Shown here in pieces: positions 60,699 to 64,000 of a DNA stretch of 64,000 bases (position 1 is the first letter of the stretch; the number at the start of each line of letters is the position of its first letter). Where the stretch lies: positions 1 to 64,000 of the forward strand of contig NZ_VCLA01000151.1 in NCBI RefSeq assembly GCF_009600885.1, in the 5' to 3' direction. The notes below the pieces were generated by a model. The model was not told where the DNA came from and made no database searches. It was given only the letters and a program-made list of their open reading frames with translations. The translations under genes and the position numbers were made by a program. The stretch is from Streptomyces jumonjinensis (GTDB lineage: Bacteria; Actinomycetota; Actinomycetes; Streptomycetales; Streptomycetaceae).

Positions 60699-62075
60699 AT
60701 GACAGTGGAGCGACTGGTGGTCATCGGGGGCGACGCGGCGGGGATGTCCGCCGCGTCGCAGGCGCGCAGGCTCAAGGGCCCGGACGAGCTGGAGATCGTC
60801 GCGTTCGAGCGCGGCCACTTCAGCTCGTTCTCGGCGTGCGGCATTCCGTACTGGGTCGGCGGGCAGGTCCCGGAGCGGGACGCGCTGATCGCACGGACGC
60901 CCGGGGAGCACCGTGAGCGCGCGATCGATCTGCGGATGCGCACCGAGGTCACGGAGATCGACGTCGCGGGCGGGCGGGTGCGCTCCCGCGATCCGGAGAC
61001 CGGCGGCGAGACCTGGACCGGCTACGACAAGCTGGTCGTCGCGACCGGCGCGCGGCCGGTGCGCCCGCCGCTGCCGGGCATCGACGCGGCGGGGGTCCAT
61101 GGCGTCCAGACGCTGGACGACGGCCAGGCCCTGCTGACGGCCCTGACCGCCACGGCGGGCAGGCGGGCGGTGGTGATCGGCGCGGGCTATATCGGGGTGG
61201 AGATGGCGGAGGCGCTGCTCAACCGGGGTTTCGAGGTGACGGTGCTCAACCGCGGTGAGCAGCCGATGGCGACGCTCGATCCGGATATGGGCCGGCTGGT
61301 CCATACGGCGATGGACGGTCTGGGGATCACCACGGTGAACGGGGCCCGGGTCACCGCGATCCGCACGGACGCGGACGGCCGGGTCCGCGCGGTGGCGACG
61401 GGGGACGCCGAGTATCCGGCGGACGTGGTCGTCCTCGGGATGGGCGTGGAGCCGGAGACGGCGCTCGCCCGGGAGGCCGGGCTGCCGCTGGGGGTGTACG
61501 GGGGGCTGCTGACCGATCTGTCGATGCGGGTGCGCGGCCACGGGAACATCTGGGCGGGCGGGGACTGTGTGGAGGTGCTCGATCTGGTCTCGGGCCGTGA
61601 GCGCCATGTTCCGCTGGGCACGCACGCCAATAAGCACGGCCAGGTGATCGGCGCGAATGTGGGCGGCGGTTACGGCACCTTCCCCGGGGTGGTCGGCACG
61701 GCCGTCAGCAAGGTGTGCGACCTGGAGATCGCCCGTACCGGTCTGCGCGAGAAGGACGCGGCGGCGGTGGGGCTGCGGTACGTGACCGCCGTGATCGAGT
61801 CGACGAGCCGGGCGGGGTACTACCCCGAGCCGGGGGTGATGACGGTGAAGATGCTGGCGGAGCGGCGTTCGGGACGGCTGCTCGGGGTCCAGATCGTGGG
61901 CCGGGAGGGCGCGGCGAAGCGGGTGGACGTCGCGGCGGTGGCGCTGACGGCGGGGATGACGGTGGAGCAGATGACGGCGCTGGACCTCGGCTACGCCCCG
62001 CCGTTCTCGCCGGTGTGGGATCCGGTGCTGGTCGCGGCCCGCAAGGCGGTCGCGGCGGTGCGGGCGGCCGACTGA
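60699..62075 (+). CDS. CoA-disulfide reductase-like FAD/NAD(P) oxidoreductase
   Basis: A 458-residue pyridine-nucleotide disulfide oxidoreductase. FAD site VVIGGDAAGMSAASQARR (about residue 7); FSSFSACGIPYWVGG carries the single redox Cys (about residue 48) typical of CoA-disulfide reductase and NADH oxidase/peroxidase; second GXGXXG VVIGAGYIGVEMAEALL; late NIWAGGDCVEV and dimer domain with GYYPEPGVMTVK and YAPPFSPVWDPVLVAA. Substrate may be a low-molecular-weight thiol disulfide or oxygen. It starts 46 bp after the DUF4349 gene. Confidence 0.88.
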   Translation: MTVERLVVIGGDAAGMSAASQARRLKGPDELEIVAFERGHFSSFSACGIPYWVGGQVPERDALIARTPGEHRERAIDLRMRTEVTEIDVAGGRVRSRDPETGGETWTGYDKLVVATGARPVRPPLPGIDAAGVHGVQTLDDGQALLTALTATAGRRAVVIGAGYIGVEMAEALLNRGFEVTVLNRGEQPMATLDPDMGRLVHTAMDGLGITTVNGARVTAIRTDADGRVRAVATGDAEYPADVVVLGMGVEPETALAREAGLPLGVYGGLLTDLSMRVRGHGNIWAGGDCVEVLDLVSGRERHVPLGTHANKHGQVIGANVGGGYGTFPGVVGTAVSKVCDLEIARTGLREKDAAAVGLRYVTAVIESTSRAGYYPEPGVMTVKMLAERRSGRLLGVQIVGREGAAKRVDVAAVALTAGMTVEQMTALDLGYAPPFSPVWDPVLVAARKAVAAVRAAD

Positions 62076-62081
62076 CGAGTG

Positions 62082-62108
62082 GATCCCCGGGGCTGGGCCC
62101 CGGGGATC
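62082..62108. terminator. Hairpin between the flavoprotein gene and hemE
   Basis: GATCCCCGGGGC (62082-62093) and GCCCCGGGGATC (62097-62108) form a perfect 12-bp stem with a 3-nt loop, 6 bp after the flavoprotein stop and 10 bp after the hemE stop. It probably ends both convergent transcripts. Confidence 0.7.
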
Positions 62109-62118
62109 GCGGTACGAC

Positions 62119-63195
62119 TCAGCGGGCCGTGTGCTCGTGGACGTACGCCACCAGGCGGGTCAGCGCGTCCGGGTCCGTCGTGGGCAGCACTCCATGGCCC
62201 AGGTTGAAGACATGGCCCTCCAGGTCCGCCGCAGCCGCCAGCACCTCGGCGGCCTTGGTCTCGACGGCCTCACGGCTGGAGAAGAGGACGGCCGGGTCCA
62301 GGTTGCCCTGGAGCGCCTTGCCCGGCCCCACCCGGCGCGCGGCCTCGTCCAGCGGGACCCGCCAGTCGACGCCGACGACGTCCGCGCCCGCCTCGCCCAT
62401 CAGCCCGAGGAGCTCTCCGGTGCCCACGCCGAAGTGGATGCGCGGCACCCCGTAGGAGGCCACCGAGGAGAACACCTTCGCCGAGGCGGGCATCACCGAG
62501 CGGCGGTAGTCGGCGGGGGCGAGCGCCCCCACCCAGGAGTCGAAGAGCTGGACCGCGCTCGCCCCGGCCTCGATCTGCACCTTCAGGAAGGCGGAGGTGA
62601 TCTCCGCGAGCCGGTCCAGCAGATCCGCCCAGAGCTGCGGGTCGCCGTACATCAGCGCCTTGGTGTGCTCATGGTTGCGGGAGGGGCCGCCCTCGACGAG
62701 ATAGCTGGCCAGGGTGAAGGGAGCGCCCGCGAATCCGATCAGCGGGGTGGTCCCCAGCTCGTCGGTGAGCAGCCCCATCGCCTCGGTGACGTACCAGACG
62801 TCCTCGGGGGTGAGGTCGCGCAGCCGGTGCAGATCGGCGCGGGTGCGGATCGGCTCCGCGACGACCGGTCCGACGCCCGGCTTGATGTCGAGATCGATCC
62901 CGATGGCCTTGAGCGGCACCACGATGTCGCTGAAGAAGATCGCCGCGTCGACGCCGTGCCGCCGTACGGGCTGGAGCGTGATCTCCTTGACCAGCTCGGG
63001 CCGCATACAGGACTCCAGCATCGGAATGCCTTCGCGCACCTTGAGGTACTCGGGCAGCGAGCGGCCCGCCTGCCGCATGAACCAGACCGGTGTATGCGGT
63101 ACCGGCTCACGCCTGCACGCCTTCAGGAAGGCGGATTCATACGGCTTCGGCTGCTGGCCCGAGGGGCGGCCCAGGGGGCGGTCGTTGGCGGTCAC
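62119..63195 (-). CDS. hemE: Uroporphyrinogen decarboxylase HemE
   Basis: A 358-residue TIM-barrel decarboxylase that makes coproporphyrinogen III, the input of the HemG/HemQ branch encoded 2.5 kb away. [15 protein letters not shown] (active-site Arg), [18 protein letters not shown] (catalytic Asp), [28 protein letters not shown] and [10 protein letters not shown] are all conserved. GTG at 63195 was chosen over the frame opening at 63288, whose extra residues are Arg-rich. It is divergent from the DUF3000 gene, 91 bp apart. Confidence 0.95.
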   Translation of the reverse strand: MTANDRPLGRPSGQQPKPYESAFLKACRREPVPHTPVWFMRQAGRSLPEYLKVREGIPMLESCMRPELVKEITLQPVRRHGVDAAIFFSDIVVPLKAIGIDLDIKPGVGPVVAEPIRTRADLHRLRDLTPEDVWYVTEAMGLLTDELGTTPLIGFAGAPFTLASYLVEGGPSRNHEHTKALMYGDPQLWADLLDRLAEITSAFLKVQIEAGASAVQLFDSWVGALAPADYRRSVMPASAKVFSSVASYGVPRIHFGVGTGELLGLMGEAGADVVGVDWRVPLDEAARRVGPGKALQGNLDPAVLFSSREAVETKAAEVLAAAADLEGHVFNLGHGVLPTTDPDALTRLVAYVHEHTAR

Positions 63196-63286
63196 GCCCC
63201 AAATCTTCGCACGGACGCGAGAAGCCGCGGTCCGCCCCGGGTGTCCTTCCCTGCGCCCGGGCTCCGTTCCGCCTACTCTTCCCCGC

Positions 63287-63967
63287 ATGGCTGCGGCTCA
63301 GGGACACTTTTCCGATCATCCTGATCATTCCGGCGGTGCTGACGACGAGGACGGTGCAGAGGGCGATACGGTCCCACGCGCGTTCCGGGTCGCGGTCGAA
63401 GCGCTGCGGTCCGCGCAGCTGCGTCCCGAGATCGAGATCGAGCCGTCGCGTCCGCCGCAGCGGCTCGCCCCGTACGCGTACGCCCTGGAGGCTGCGGTCG
63501 TCGACGGGGAGGAGGATCTCGCGGACGGGCGGCTGGTGCTGCTGCACGATCCGGCGGGGCACGAGGCATGGCAGGGCGGCTTCCGGCTGGTGACGCTGGT
63601 CCGCGCCGAGCTGGAGCCGGAGATGGCGGCGGATCCGCTGCTGCCGGAGGTGTGCTGGTCCTGGCTGACGGGCGCGCTGGAGGCACGGGGACTGTCGTAC
63701 GGGGAGCCGAGCGGGACCGTCACCCGTGCGGGGTCTCACTATTTCGGTGGACTCGCCGAGCGGCGGCCGGCGACCCAGATCGAGATCCGGGCGTCCTGGA
63801 CGCCGGAGGAGTCCGCGGGCGGGGCGCCGGACACGGGTGCGCATCTGATGGCCTGGTGCGATCTGCTCTCACAGGTCGCCGGGCTGCCGCCGGCGGGGTC
63901 CGGCGCGGGGGACGCCGCGCCGGGGGTGGTGTCGCTGCCGCAGCGGCGGGGGCCGCAGCACCGCTAG
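63287..63967 (+). CDS. DUF3000 family protein
   Basis: A 226-residue actinobacterial protein. After an acidic His/Asp-rich start, the DUF3000 core (about residues 30-205) reads [53 protein letters not shown] and [23 protein letters not shown]. It is commonly next to hemE in this group; function unknown. ATG at 63287 has no ribosome-binding site and a TACTCT -10-like element 11 nt upstream, so a leaderless mRNA is likely. The window ends 33 bp after its stop with no further gene. Confidence 0.88.
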   Translation: MAAAQGHFSDHPDHSGGADDEDGAEGDTVPRAFRVAVEALRSAQLRPEIEIEPSRPPQRLAPYAYALEAAVVDGEEDLADGRLVLLHDPAGHEAWQGGFRLVTLVRAELEPEMAADPLLPEVCWSWLTGALEARGLSYGEPSGTVTRAGSHYFGGLAERRPATQIEIRASWTPEESAGGAPDTGAHLMAWCDLLSQVAGLPPAGSGAGDAAPGVVSLPQRRGPQHR

Positions 63968-64000
63968 AGCGTGCGTGCCAGGGCACTCCGGGCGGACGGG

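Overview
The window looks like a chromosomal core segment of a Streptomyces or close relative. It has very high G+C, strong G/C bias at third codon positions, many GTG starts (and one TTG), only three in-frame TTA codons, and typical streptomycete neighbourhoods such as one-operon sulfate assimilation, OhrR/Ohr, TreX/Y/Z, coproporphyrin-type haem genes and a SAV2148-type HEPN protein. I see no rRNA, tRNA, CRISPR array, insertion sequence, prophage or replication origin.

Layout. 0-1.2 kb: a cobalamin riboswitch and the cobalt transporter pair cbtB-cbtA. 1.3-7.3 kb: VOC protein, AraC-type regulator, YihY membrane protein, acyl-CoA dehydrogenase, GAF regulator and GNAT protein. 7.3-8.3 kb: a long non-coding stretch with a 104-bp inverted-repeat element, then a 27-codon leader peptide. 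8.3-17.6 kb: a single-direction sulfur block (sulfite reductase, a 59-residue zinc ribbon, cysH, cysC, cysD, cysN, a sulfonate/sulfate-ester type ABC importer and a CbiX-like chelatase that could insert iron into siroheme for the reductase). 17.6-21.3 kb: tandem AsnC regulator, divergent 2OG-Fe dioxygenase, a small DUF4236-like protein and an OleD-like macrolide glycosyltransferase. 21.4-24.5 kb: a sugar ABC importer without its own ATPase. 24.7-29.7 kb: APH-type kinase, secreted peptidase, DEDD exonuclease and HEPN protein.

30.0-41.6 kb: glycogen/maltodextrin to trehalose genes glgX (treX), treY and treZ, with regulators, a GH1 beta-glucosidase and other genes between them. 41.7-49.8 kb: housekeeping and redox genes (kinase, msrB, murC, RibD-like reductase, zapE, osmC, ohr/ohrR). 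50.0-55.4 kb: lipoprotein deacetylase, small zinc protein, PTH2, DUF4142 protein, and an MNIO (DUF692) oxidase coupled to a membrane protein with a Gly/Cys tail. 55.5-64 kb: a second secreted peptidase, hemQ, a HemY-type oxidase, DUF4349 lipoprotein, CoA-disulfide-reductase-like flavoprotein, hemE and a DUF3000 protein.

Most interesting: (i) the MNIO-Cys-tail pair, whose enzyme seems fused to a partner-like domain and whose neighbour looks like a membrane-anchored substrate; (ii) the conserved-looking RRHVDL leader peptide before the sulfur operon; (iii) the 7466-7569 structured repeat; (iv) three TTA (bldA) codons, all within 24.1-30.6 kb, in a sugar permease, a secreted peptidase and glgX. 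All functions are inferred by reading sequence; no database search was run.
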